Shown here one piece after another: positions 11,000 to 21,087 of a DNA stretch of 64,000 nucleotides; position 1 is the first letter of the stretch; each line of letters opens with the position of its first letter. A model generated the notes under the pieces. The model searched no databases and was not told the origin of the DNA. It worked only from the letters and a program-made list of their open reading frames with translations. Made by a program: the position numbers and the translations under genes. Origin of the DNA: Saccharum officinarum (lineage: Eukaryota > Streptophyta > Magnoliopsida > Poales > Poaceae); contig CM036201.1 in the NCBI GenBank assembly GCA_020631735.1, positions 74,476,353 to 74,540,352 of the forward strand. Direction: 5' to 3'.

Positions 11000-12940
11000 T
11001 GAAAGCCCAAGTTTGATTTTGGTAATTAATGACACCAAGTTGCTAATGCCATGTGTTAAGCGTTTTGAGTTAGGCATAAACAACACTTGTGATGAAGGTG
11101 TATGTGGCAAGGAGTGGTGGCCACAAGATCACAAAGAGATGGTGCATGGACATGAAATGATGATCATGGTGGAGATGCACATAATATGATGGACATGATG
11201 ATCAAGTGGAAGAGAAGGATCTAAGAGTGCAAGGCAAAGGTATAACCATAGGGTTTTCCTTTTGCTAGTCTAAGATGAGTAGAGAAGTGATTGACCGGGT
11301 TTAGGATACATAGCCGACTATCAAGAGGGGCAATCACGGTTAGCTCGGAAATCAAGTGCCACTAGATCAATGTCTTGAGCATATGCATTAGGATCTAGTA
11401 GAGAGCTAACATAACGCCTAGGAAAACGTTTGTGAAATGCTAACACACATGCACATGGTGGTGTACACTTGGTGGTGTTAGCACATTTGCGAAGGCGGTG
11501 AAGTTTAAGTGGTTGAGAGGGGTCTGGGTTCCTCTCTCCCTCCCGCCGAGCTTGCGAGGCAGGATTCGGCGCTTTTTGGAGAAGTGAATTGCCTATTTTT
11601 CTACTGCGTCGGAAGTCAGAAAAGAAACGGAGGTGAACAGCGGTCACTGTGGTGACCGGACGCTGCACCGGACGCGGTCGCGGTTTGACCGGACGCGTCC
11701 GGTCAGTTCTCAGTAGTTTGTCAGGCACGCGGGTGTTAGGGTTTTTGACCGGACGCTGGTCTGGCCTAACCAGCGTGTCCGGTCAGTTCTCTTGTGCGCA
11801 GAAGTAGCGCGCGCAACCAGCGTGTGCGGTCCCTCACGGAACCGGAGCGTCCGGTCAGGCGTCCAGAGGGGCAGAGCGCAGCGGAGTGCTGATCGAACGT
11901 GCGGCGCGTCCGGTCATGTGCGATCGGACACGTCCGGTCGTAGTGGGAGCTTACTGGACTCCGATCGGACGCCAGGTGCAGCGCGTCCGGTCAATCGCTA
12001 GAGCGCGTCCGGTCTTAGCAATGGTAACTTCTAACGTGCACTTTTCACGCTTGTCCTGTAGTGACCGGACGTGTCCGGTCAGCACGTTTTGAACTGTGTC
12101 GTCCAGTAACGGCTAACTGCGTACCCCTTCACTATAAATAGAAGTTGGCCAGGGTTTGAGGGCAACTCTTGCATATTTTGAGACCTAGAGACATCCTTAG
12201 AGCTAGAGAACAACCCCTCCACTCATCTCTTTGCTTGGTTGCACATCTTGAGTGAGATTGAGTGAGATTCAAGTGCATTGCTTGAGAGTTGCATTCTAGA
12301 GGCACTTGATCTTCGAGTTGCTGTGGATTTCTTGTTACTCTTTCGTGTTTCCTGACATGGTAGACGGCTTGGAGCAACGGAGGTGATTGAACTCGCAATT
12401 GGAGATTGTTGGAGCCCTCACCAAGTGTTGTAAGGGGTTCTTGATCCTTCCCCGCGGGAGTTCGTGAATTGGATACTCTAGTGGAGCTCGTGGCTTGGAG
12501 GATCCCTATCTTGTGTGCGGTTGTGCGGCGTCCGCCGAGGGCTCGACTCTTGATAGTCGATTAGCTCGCGAATCGACAAGTGGGTGTATCGCCACAACGG
12601 AGAGTAGCTTGCCGGGAAGCAAGTGAACCTCGGGATAAATTCTTGTGTCATTCTCTTCCTGAGGATTTCTCTTGTGTGATTGATTGATTGGTACTTCTCT
12701 TCTCTACACGGCGGTATAATCACTCGAAGCTCTTCTCTCGTATTACTTCTTGTTTCTAGCTTGTAGTTGTTGTTGTGTTTAGTGGATAGCCTTATACTAG
12801 ACTTGTGTAGGTGGCTTGCTTAATTAGTTAGAGCTAGTGCTTTTGCTTCGCCACCTTTCGTACTAACTTATGGTTAAGTAATTCTTGTAGAAGTTTTAAT
12901 TAGGCTATTCACCCCCCTTCTAGCCTATTTGAACCTTACA
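11000..12940 (+). repeat. 3' LTR of the full-length Copia element
   Basis: 1,941 bp, TGAAAGCCCAAG to GAACCTTACA, with the same hairpin, CpG array and TATA box as the 5' LTR. It is followed at once by the target duplication CCGGC. Confidence 0.93.
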
Positions 12941-13898
12941 CCGGCCTATCGGTGTTTTCTCTACGGCTTGTACCCTGACGAAATCAAGTTCTTCTTGAGC
13001 TTGCTTCTGAGATTCTCTGCTAATCGACTTCTAATTCAAGTAAGCATCTTGTTCATATTATTTTTTAGATTTGCGACTCTCTTTTAAGTACTTTAATCCT
13101 TGTAGCTCTTAGGTTAAAATAGTATTCGTAGTGCAAGCGTGGTGCTTAGACTCGGTTACTCGTGGATGTACCCTATATTTCGGATCGGTGGTAGTTCGTG
13201 AGGGTGACTCTTATATCCTCGTTAAATCCTTTGTAGTCCACCTCCCGTTTGTAGGCCTAGCAGGACCTTGTTGCTATAGAAAACATACTATGCCTATGTT
13301 TTCTTTAGTAATTTTTCTCAGAATTAAACAATAGAAGATAAAGCTTACCAAAGTTAGAACAAGAAGACCTTTGTGATCTTCTTTACGTTCCCATTGTCTA
13401 GCCTTGATTGCGAAGTTGTGTTAAGTTAGATTTAGTTATTCTCATACATGTTTCCTCGAGTTCGATATAAAACTGGATACTTCCGGTGAAGTGCTACATC
13501 GGTATAATATCCGTGCGCTTGCGGATTATTCTGTGTGCGTTAATATTTACCAACACACGGCCCGAACGCCGGGGGAAGGGGCGCGGTGAGCCGGGAACCG
13601 ACGAGTGGGGTGCGCGGCGCGCCTGGGATCCTGCGGACGGGGCGTGCTCGTCCTCATCCCGACTCCTGGGTCTCGCCCGCGCGGAGAGAGAGGAGGGGTC
13701 AGGGCAAAGGAGCGGTGGGGTGCGGGATGGGCCAAGACGGATAGGGGTGGGGTATTCGTGTGTGGCGGGATGGGATAGACGAGGAAGGACCGCAGCGATA
13801 CGGTGGGAGTGCAGCGTGTTTTTGCTTGGCAATTCGGTACCGTCCGATGGAATCCTATCCCATCGGACGTCCGGGCGCCAGCAATTCCCTTGAAAAAA

Positions 13899-14024
13899 TA
13901 GAGAAAAGTAAGTAATGTATTTGATGCTACTTATTTTGATCTTTTTTTACCTTAGTCAAACTTATAACAATTTGACTTGCTAAAAACTCAGAAATCTTTA
14001 TATTTGTCAATAGAGGGAGTACTC
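13899..14024. other. intergenic, possible Stowaway remnant
   Basis: AT-rich, ending with AATAGAGGGAGTAC, which resembles the right terminus of a Stowaway MITE. No left terminus is seen. No gene. Confidence 0.3.
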
Positions 14025-14319
14025 AGAGCATCTCCATACCCAATCTCCTATATCTAAAAAACAGCATTTAGGAGATACATGTGCAGCATCAGATTTCTTA
14101 TCTCATCTTCTATACCTATAACTTGATCTCCCAAAAAGATGTGTCATTTCTCTTAAATATAAAAGACAACCCTCTCTCCTCTGTTTCTAAAGAAATATAG
14201 GAGCCAAAATTTAGGTAATCCGCTACAACAGTGTTCTCTTGTATTCTAAATCGATTTGAAGACACTCTCTAAACCAACTTATAGGAGATACATTATAAGA
14301 GATATGTTGGGGATGCTCT
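14025..14319. mobile_element. MITE with AGAGCATC termini
   Basis: The left end AGAGCATCTCCA and the right end TGGGGATGCTCT are inverted repeats about 295 bp apart, and the interior is rich in short words like ATAGGAGATA. No clear target duplication was found, so the superfamily is open. It lies about 280 bp beyond the stop codon of the PsbP-domain gene, in its 3' flank. Confidence 0.6.
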
Positions 14320-14601
14320 AAGTTTGCTTGTTATCCAACTCAAGAAACAAAATCATTTGCCTGTTTTCAAGCGAAGTAACAGGAACTTTGACTTGAAAAG
14401 AGAATAAAGGCCACATAGTTGCTCCTTCAGCACGACCCTCTAAACAGACACAACCGAAAAACACCACTCTCAAGAATTGGAATACATGTCTCGTCATGTC
14501 TCATCGAAATGGCCAGGTGTCAATTTACAGGAGTATATATGTTACTGAAACCTGAGCTTCTCTGCATATGTAGCGTAGGCTGCTGAATCAGATCGTCTCT
14601 T

Positions 14602-16209
14602 TCATGTGAGCCTGAACGATCGGACAGCCTGAAGAAAGGTAGGGCAAGAGAAGAACAGAAACCATAAACCAATGTCAGAAAAGAAGAACAGGGAGCAGAA
14701 CAGAACAGAATCGATACAGGATTGTCTCACCTTCTCTATTTGTGGCCTGTACTTCTCCGAATCATCGTCGTCGATGTACTGCGTGCAACGAGACAGACAA
14801 CAGCATTTGTTCGAGCTGTCAATCCAGCTAATAAGGAAGCAGGCGTTGGGCCAAGCTGTAGCAGGAGCGCGGCTCACCTGGCCTGTCACCGTGTAGAGGC
14901 GGTTGTACCAGCCGTTGAACGCCATCCCGATGGCCGAGACGATGTGCCGCCGCCGCTCGCCGGGGTTCTGCAGCGTGTACTCCAGGTAGTACAGACCTGC
15001 AGCGCAGTGTGCATATGGTCAGGTTCAGAAGCGCTGCATTCCTTCCGTCGTCAGTTGTGCTGTGAGCTAGTAGTACCGTTTGCCGCCCTGGAGTCGATGA
15101 GCTTGGCGGCGAGCCCCGGCGGCCTCTGCCAGCTCCTGTCCAGGCCGTTCACCTGCTCTCAGACGATGGCCATCAGAATTCAGAGCACGACTTGCATTGG
15201 CTGGTGCCAAATCACTCAGGAACGACGTTCAGGCAGAGCAGTGCAGGCTGGAGCGAGCACGTACCAGGCCCTCGGCGAAGGAGTCGACGTCGCCGAAGGA
15301 CTTGAGACTGGTGAAGTCCGGCCCGATCCCGGTGATGGCTACGCTGACTGATTAGAGTCAAACAAGATACACGGGCCCGTCAACATGAGTTCATTCATTC
15401 CCCGAATGAATCCGAGGACGACGGTGTCGCCGAGGCGGGAGAAGAAGACAAAGCAGCAGGCGTACCGTTGGAATCGGCGGCGGCCTGCTCCGGGTAGAAC
15501 GCCGTGACGGACTTGATGCCGCTGGCCTCGCCGGCGCCGACCAGCCAGCCTGCAGACACACGCACAGAGCTAGTCAGTTGCCATTGCCACCAAATTCTGC
15601 AAACTGATCGACTGATTTCGACTTATTTTGCATTGGATATACCGGGACATTGAAGGTGCTCCTACGACTGATGAAGGGGGGAGAATAGCAGAGTACATAC
15701 CCTGTGGTACTTAAATGGTGAACTTGTTGGCCTCATCCTCGTACGTAATGAAGCCCTCCTGCGACTCTTACCATTGGACCAAACTGAAGCAATAAGCATA
15801 TATACACAGCTGGAAGGAACACACCAAGAACACGGTATATGTCGCAAGGCGGGAGCGTAGGCGCTGCTGTACCGGTGGTGGCCTCGTCCGCCAGAGCACC
15901 GGCAGGGGCGAGCAGCGGCGCCACCGCGGCGGAGAGGACGATGCCCAGCAAGGCGTCCCTCCGGTCCAGCCCTTCCACCCTGTCAACCATGTATGCCGGT
16001 GGCGCTGAATTGTGCCGACGAGCGAGGTGCGTGCGAAGCTACTGTGGGAAACTGAGGTGTGGTGTGTACCGTGCAGGGCGGCAGTGGCAGACCGTTGATG
16101 CTCCCTGCTGCAGCCTCCTGCTGCTGGGCTTGCGCGTAAACGACGACGACGAAGAGAGGCCGCCGGCGGCGGCCGGGCAGAGGGAGGCGGTGCTGGTCAC
16201 GGCAGCCAT
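14602..16209 (-). CDS. PPD3: PsbP domain-containing protein (PPD3-like), chloroplast lumen; premature stop in exon 3
   Basis: Nine exons with GT-AG borders: 16070-16209, about 15830-15979 (end uncertain), 15701-15758, 15466-15549, 15265-15347, 15077-15152, 14878-14996, 14731-14778 and 14602-14628. Phases agree at every junction I could test. The start MAAVTSTASLCPAAAGG is a serine-rich chloroplast transit peptide. Exon 2 has a twin-arginine lumen signal (DRRDALLGIVLSAAVAPLLA, then a GALADE cleavage site). The mature part has PsbP-family motifs: GIKSVTAFYPEQ, VAITGIGPDFTSLKSFGDV, GLDRSWQRPPG, GLYYLEYTLQNPGERRRH and NGWYNRLYTVTGQ. From memory it most resembles Arabidopsis PPD3. PsbP-like proteins act in thylakoid lumen photosystem assembly; the role of this one is unknown. 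Oddity: in exon 3, after YEDEANKFTI, the codon is TAA (15711-15713), before the mature domain. It is either a null allele, a young pseudogene or a sequence error. All downstream exons look intact. Confidence 0.82.
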
Positions 16210-16754
16210 GGTGCAGCGAAGGACGCACGCACGGGATGCAGCCGGTGGCGGTGGTTGGCTGGCTGGCTCGCCGTTGTTTTCGCGGGATATTTTGTTGCGG
16301 CCGTATGTGTGGAATTGTGGCAACGGGGCACCGATCGCCGGGGACTCGCTTGTGGTCGCTGCTGCGGCTCCGAGGAGTGGTGGGCCAGGGGCGCGAGCAG
16401 GACCGACCGAGTGCGGCCTGGGACGTCCGATCTTGATCGGACGATTGGAACATGCCCTCGCCGCAATGCGGGACGCCAACCGTAGCTTTGTTCGTGAAGC
16501 CGAGTGCGCTGCGCTGCACTATTTCGGAATTCAAATCCAGATCAGCGTAATGTGATCAAACAAACAACTTGCGAGAATCCACTGGTGCTAGGGCCCTGTT
16601 TGGATGAGGAGCAAGCACTCTATTCGCTTGCTGAAAAGTTATAGCTGAAAGTATTATTCGCGGATTTGTTGTGAGAGAAAAATATTATTCATTGGCTAAA
16701 AAAGTATGGCTTATAAGTCAAGCGATCAAGCAAACTGCCCAGGCAGGTTTGGCT
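16210..16754. other. upstream region of the PsbP-domain gene, with a possible small MITE
   Basis: No gene. Up to about 16560 it is GC-rich promoter/5' flank. From about 16592 (GGGCCCTGTTTGG) to 16742 (AAACTGCCCAGG) the sequence looks like a hAT-type MITE with weak terminal repeats, but I could not find a target duplication. Confidence 0.35.
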
Positions 16755-17299
16755 TAGCCCTGGGCGTTCGGTCTGACCGAACCGATCGGTCTCGGTCTTC
16801 GGTCATTTCGAAAGTTCGGTCATCTAAAAACGGAGACCGATCGGTTAGTTTCAAAACTCAGGACCGAGCAAGTTCGGTCTCGGTTAGTTCGGTTCGGTTT
16901 CGGTCATGACCGAACTAACCGAACTTCACAAAACAACTACTAAATATTATAATTTGTAGCAAATTTTACCAATATTTTTTCTATTTCAAGGCAAAAATAC
17001 AATACAAAATATAGATTAAACATAGTGATAAGAGTGATGGTTGATATAAACCCACTAGAATAAATATTATATCACTAATAATAGTCTAAATTACATATTA
17101 TGTCAACAAAATTCAAATGTTCGGTTAATTCGGTTAGTTCGGTTACCCGAGGGTAATGACCGAACTAAGTCCGGTTAGTTCGGTTACTTCAAACTGAAGA
17201 CCGAACTTGTGACCGAAATTTTCGGTCTCGGTCACTTCGGTCTCGGTCTCGGTTAGTTCGGTTCGGTCTTCGGTCTTCGGTTAATTATGCCCAGGGCTA
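16755..17299. mobile_element. hAT-type MITE full of TTCGGT subterminal repeats
   Basis: 545 bp with perfect 11-bp terminal inverted repeats TAGCCCTGGGC/GCCCAGGGCTA and a perfect 8-bp target duplication GTTTGGCT (16747-16754 and 17300-17307), which is the hAT signature. Both arms, about 160 bp each, are packed with TTCGGT and GACCGAAC words in both orientations; the middle is AT-rich. No transposase, so it is non-autonomous. Confidence 0.88.
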
Positions 17300-17552
17300 G
17301 TTTGGCTAGAGCAACACCGTTTCCTTCTCCTTTTCTTCCTTTTTGGTTTGACGCTTCAAATCATGTTGTTCCAAATATTTTTTGGCACGTTCTTGATGTT
17401 AGCAACTCAATGAAACTCAATGGCCTAGCCCAATTCTACGTTGATACGTTTTTTTGCATATCAACACTAGTATAAAAGATTACCTAAAAAACACTAGTAT
17501 AAAAGAACCAAATGCCATTAGCATGGGTCCCGCCCATCAATCGCCCATCTCT
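17300..17552. other. intergenic, nothing recognised
   Basis: Contains the short direct repeat ACACTAGTATAAAAGA (about 17464 and 17492). No gene or element seen. Confidence 0.4.
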
Positions 17553-17707
17553 GGGCCTTGTTCGGCTGCCTGGTTGCCAGCCAGCCAGCAGTGCTTTTCT
17601 CTCACACCAATTCAGCATCAGCCACCAGCTACCAGCCAGCCAACAGTATTTTTCTCTCACAACGAATCAGCCTCAGCTACCAGCCACCAGCCAGCCGAAC
17701 GAGGCCC
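17553..17707. mobile_element. small MITE with GGGCCTTGTTCGGCTG termini
   Basis: The left end GGGCCTTGTTCGGCTG and the right end CAGCCGAACGAGGCCC are inverted repeats 155 bp apart. The interior repeats CAGCCACCAGC and TTTTCTCTCACA twice. No clear target duplication. Probably a hAT-derived MITE. Confidence 0.6.
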
Positions 17708-17861
17708 TGGTTTCCTCACCTAGCACCAGCAGCGCGCACCAGTGCGCCACCACGCCTTCGGCATCCACACCACCAAGACAAGCAAAGCAGAAGTAGAGGC
17801 CATCTGCCATCCCGTGATGTGGTTGCGTAGCCGCACCGAGCTTTATTACCTCGTTGCTTTA

Positions 17862-18104
17862 GGCCCAGTTTGGTTACCCAAAATTTTGCAAAATTTTTCA
17901 GATTCCCCGTCACATCGAATCTTTAGACACATGCATGAAGTATTAAATATAGATAAAAAATATAACTAATTACACAGTTTAGACGAAATTCACGAGACGA
18001 ATCTTTTAAGCCTAGTTAGTCCATGATTGGATAATATTTGTCAAATAACAACGAATTTGCTACAGTAGCGTTTTCCAAAAAAATTTCAGGAACTAAACAG
18101 GCCC
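17862..18104. mobile_element. Tourist-like MITE, copy a
   Basis: 243 bp, from GGCCCAGTTTGGTTACC to GGAACTAAACAGGCCC, with target duplication TTA (17859-17861 and 18105-18107). The interior is the common grass sequence with CGTCACATCGAATCTTTAGA and TTTTAAGCCTAGTTAGTCC. The TTA duplication indicates the PIF/Harbinger (Tourist) group. Six copies occur in this window. Confidence 0.8.
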
Positions 18105-18198
18105 TTAGCGTCATAGCATCATGGAGCGCGGAGTTTATGACCCGCCGCAAGGGCCGCCGCCGGGAAGAAAAGCCCCGTCCGTGCGCCCCTTGATAATC

Positions 18199-18338
18199 TG
18201 CCCGTTCGCTGGTATGAAACTTGGCTGAAATTGGCTGGTTGTGTGAGAGAGAAATACTGTAGCGGCTGGTTGATGAATAGTATTTGCTGAGGGGGATCAG
18301 CCGGCTGGTCTGGATGGACCAGACCAGCGAACACGCCC
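18199..18338. mobile_element. small MITE with CGTTCGCTGG termini
   Basis: CGTTCGCTGGT on the left and ACCAGCGAACACG on the right are inverted. The interior GGCTGGTTGTGTGAGAGAGA is similar to the element at 17553. Boundaries are approximate. Confidence 0.5.
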
Positions 18339-18973
18339 GATGTTGACACGTGGCTAGTTAATTAAATCTCACGTCCACCGGCTCGTCACAGCAACTGCCT
18401 CCGTGATTTAAGGCACCAGCTGTTCAGATTCAATGGAGGAGCCTCCTCTCCCAGCCATTTGATTTTCTCAAGGCACCACGTGGCAGCCATCCAAGCTCGA
18501 GGCACATGGACGGGGCTTTGGACCCATCTTCCACAGAATTTTCTTCCCGCCGCCGTGTCCTCCGTATTTCGTGAACACAAGGTTGATACGTGCAACATAT
18601 CTCTTGGCTTCTGGTGCGTAAGTGTGGAGCTCGGAGACGGTGGTCGACGGTAAGGTGAAGGTCAAGTAGGGATGTACCGTGCCGATGGACTGGTAGCGAT
18701 GAAGGACGGACATGAGGCTTGCACAGAGGGACCGGGAGGCCGGGTGACACTTGAGGACATCAACAAGCGCAAGAGTACATGGGTGATGAAGACGGCGTCG
18801 ACCAAGTTAAGGAGGAGGACGATGGCGTCGTGGCACTTGGCGGAGGCCGAACACGCATCTGCATGGATGATGTAGATGGTGTTGGTCAAGTCAAGAAGGA
18901 AGGCGGATGCGTCAAGCTTGGCGGAGGTCGGACACGCGTCGACATCAGTTAGTCACGCCTGGCGAAGCGTGCA
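18339..18973. other. unassigned moderately GC-rich region
   Basis: Short reading frames exist on both strands, but none has recognisable motifs, splice signals or family resemblance. A direct repeat CTTGGCGGAGG(C/T)CG occurs at about 18836 and 18918. I see no gene here. Confidence 0.35.
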
Positions 18974-19114
18974 CGAGGGTTTGCTAGTTTGGTCCTTAAA
19001 CCCGTGGATGGACGGTTTGCTGGTTTGAGCCTCAAAACCAGGCGTGGATGGTTTGGTGGGTTGAGCCTCAAAACCACTGGTGGACGGTTTTTAGGTTTGG
19101 ACCTCAAAACCCGG
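18974..19114. repeat. imperfect tandem repeat, about 35-40 bp, four units
   Basis: The units at 18974-19003, 19004-19043, 19044-19079 and 19080-19114 share the core GTGGATGGACGGTTTGCTGG followed by TTGAGCCTCAAAACC. Period and sequence vary, so it is an old minisatellite. It could also encode a repetitive peptide, but no convincing gene surrounds it. Confidence 0.7.
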
Positions 19115-19651
19115 TTGCGGTTCCGACGGATCGGAGGCGGCACGTGGCGTCATCGCGAGGATTGTGTCGAGGTGAAGCGAAGTTGTGAAGGGCGTGTGGC
19201 CGTTGGATGCTTCTATCTCGAGTTGGACCATAACGTCTACAAGTCAAGTGGTTCAGCTCAAAATATCTAAGGGCAAGTTGGTCATGTGTAATAGCCCCAT
19301 AAACAAGGGGAGGGTTGATCCAACCAACCTCACCTCTTCAGCATTTTCATTTCCTCCTATTTTGTTGGGAACAGATCAGTGGTTTTTTTTGGTCAATTTT
19401 GCCCTATTTACATCATGGCAATAGATTGGTTCTCATAGTGTTATAAAACGAATTTTGGTTTTAGGACTGAAAATGTGCTTTGTTTTTTCAGACATAGAAC
19501 TTTCAGAAGATAGAGAAACCAATGGCTAAATAGTGTTGGTCTAAAGTATTTTATACACTAGTACTGGTTATTATCGAGAAACCAATGACGAAATTTTGTT
19601 ATACAATTTCGTATTGAATCTCGAATTCCATTATTCCTTCAGGTCAGTGAC

Positions 19652-20083
19652 CTACATTTGAATTGATTGTAGAAGCGACATCTTCGCTCTGATGTCCCGG
19701 TGAAGGAAAAGATTGACAAGGAAACACTTTGCTTTGTGTTCACTGTTGAAAAGAGATTGAATGAGGTTTGTGTTACAACATTTCCTATGCATCACAGATA
19801 CGGACACACGTATATCATTGCATAAATAGGAGTAGTAATCCCAAGAAGAATGTAGGCCACCTAGTTCTTCAATAATACCCCTCAACTTATCAGCAATGTA
19901 TGCTTTTGATTTGTACTCACCTTTCACAATGTTAGCCCTCAAGAAAATAGGTGCATTCTCAGAAACAACAATCGATGATTTTTCTTTCTGTTTCTTAACA
20001 AATATTTTCATTGCTTTCGCAAAACACAAGGGTTGCACGCTTGAAGACTCAGAAGGACCTCTTGGAGCAGAAACTGGACACAT
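19652..20083 (-). CDS. hypothetical ORF, 143 codons, family not recognised
   Basis: One open frame (MCPVSAPRGPSESSSVQP..., later MKIFVKKQKEKSSIVVSEN and YIADKLRGIIEELGG) on the minus strand. It is moderately basic, with no signal peptide or membrane segment. I do not recognise the family. Composition is not obviously coding and there are no clear flanking exons, so it may be an exon fragment or chance. The adjacent stretch 20100-20190 looks like a decayed MITE (CGCTGATTTGTTGTGAGACG). Confidence 0.2.
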   Translation of the reverse strand: MCPVSAPRGPSESSSVQPLCFAKAMKIFVKKQKEKSSIVVSENAPIFLRANIVKGEYKSKAYIADKLRGIIEELGGLHSSWDYYSYLCNDIRVSVSVMHRKCCNTNLIQSLFNSEHKAKCFLVNLFLHRDIRAKMSLLQSIQM

Positions 20084-20189
20084 AACTAAAGAGATATGTT
20101 CGTTCGTTGAAATTTGGCTTGCGCTGATGCTTACGCTGATTTGTTGTGAGACGAAAACATTATTCGTTCACTGAAAAGTACTACTAAAG

Positions 20190-21060
20190 TAATGTTGCAG
20201 AATAGGGTTATCAGGATAAGGTATATGCATTCACTTCCAACTTTTTGGTCATGTTGTTCATTTTGCAAATCTAGTACCTTAGCTATATTTTTTTGTTTTT
20301 TCAGACTTGGAGGAAACTCTGTACTTTTCAAGTACATGAAACATGGCATAGTTGTACTAATCTTTGGTACTAGAATCTTGGCTAGAAAGATCTACGAGCT
20401 GTGTGTGTGACCTGCAGTTGGCTACTCTTGGTTGATACTACTATGGTTGAAGTTTATGCTCTATGGCTCTTGCTTGCTTTGTGATGATATTAGTGAGATG
20501 TGATGGATATTTGTGATCCTCTTATGATATATGTGGATGATACGAGAGTGTGATCTAATTAAGATATGTAAGTATGTCATGTATACTTCTAAAGCCAAAG
20601 GAGACTACCAAAATTTGCCAGCAAAAAGAAAGGTTAATAGAATTTGAGATAGGTCTGAAATTAGCCAAGCAACTAAGACCAAGAGAGAACTAGTATAGCT
20701 TAGGGGAGTAGAGAGTGATGAGCTTTAACAACTAAAAGAGACAGAGATAAGTGATAGAGAGAAACTTTCGTCGCTCGTAGCATAACATGCATATAGGGCA
20801 TCCAGACTTACTTGGTGTGTTCCTCACTTTTTTTGAGAGGTTAGAGTCTATTCGCCCTGTCTTCTAACCCATGCTACTCATATTGTTGAGACATTCTCGA
20901 AAATCACTTTCCAAGTTAGGTTAGTCCACTAGATTTTGCAAACATAGAATGATGAGAAGAGAGGAAAGAAAAATCTAGGAAAAAGGGTTATAATAACTTT
21001 AACTTGTTCCTAAAGCACAGAGAGTACTTTTAAGTGTTGAAATATCATGTCCAAGTTACA
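20190..21060. other. intergenic AT-rich DNA
   Basis: No gene, repeat with defined ends or RNA gene recognised. Confidence 0.4.
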
Positions 21061-21087
21061 TAAGTTTTTTTGAACTCGGAGTGTTCA

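Larger units (their letters stand above)
2686..12940 (+). mobile_element. full-length Sirevirus-like Copia retrotransposon, coding region decayed
   Basis: This is a 10,255-bp element with two LTRs of 1,940 and 1,941 bp, a perfect 5-bp target duplication CCGGC (2681-2685 and 12941-12945), a primer binding site next to the 5' LTR and a polypurine tract next to the 3' LTR. Domain order is gag, protease, integrase, reverse transcriptase, RNase H, which is the Copia order. Two zinc knuckles in a long lysine-rich Gag, the roughly 1-kb non-coding stretch after pol and repeated polypurine motifs suggest the Sirevirus lineage. I counted about 18 differences, mostly transitions, in the first 575 aligned LTR bases. 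That is about 3% and indicates a fairly recent insertion. In-frame stops and frameshifts make it non-autonomous. Confidence 0.93.
2078..13555. mobile_element. solo LTR (probably Gypsy), split by the Copia insertion
   Basis: The two parts 2078-2685 and 12946-13555 join to a 1,218-bp unit. It starts TGTTGATGGT, ends TTTACCAACA (short inverted repeat TGTTG/CAACA) and is flanked by the perfect 5-bp duplication CACGG at 2073-2077 and 13556-13560. A TATA-like CTATATATACC stretch lies at about 2490. There is no primer binding site, polypurine tract or internal coding DNA, so it is a solo LTR left by recombination between two LTRs. The Gypsy assignment is a guess from the termini. The LTR nature follows from TG..CA ends plus the 5-bp TSD. 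Confidence 0.8.
1363..13889. mobile_element. non-autonomous Mutator-like element (copy 1), interrupted by a nested solo LTR
   Basis: The element is split into 1363-2077 and 13561-13889, 1,044 bp in all once the insertion and its duplicated TSD are removed. A perfect 9-bp target duplication TTGAAAAAA lies at 1354-1362 and 13890-13898, which points to the Mutator superfamily. The ends are imperfect inverted repeats: CAGTAATGCTG...CCGGGCGTCC on the left, and GGACGTCCGGGCGCCAGCAA on the right. The left half contains many degenerate copies of ATGTTGCAAGTGTTTCAT between about 1670 and 2060. No transposase is visible, so mobility would need an autonomous relative. An almost equally long relative sits at 32435-33453. 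Confidence 0.8.

Noticed and set aside
14722..15351. 209-codon plus-strand frame
   Set aside because: Antisense to, and running through, exons and introns of the PsbP-domain gene, whose minus-strand exons have clear motifs and splice sites.
15839..16555. 238-codon plus-strand frame
   Set aside because: Antisense to exons 1-2 of the PsbP-domain gene; open only because of high GC content.
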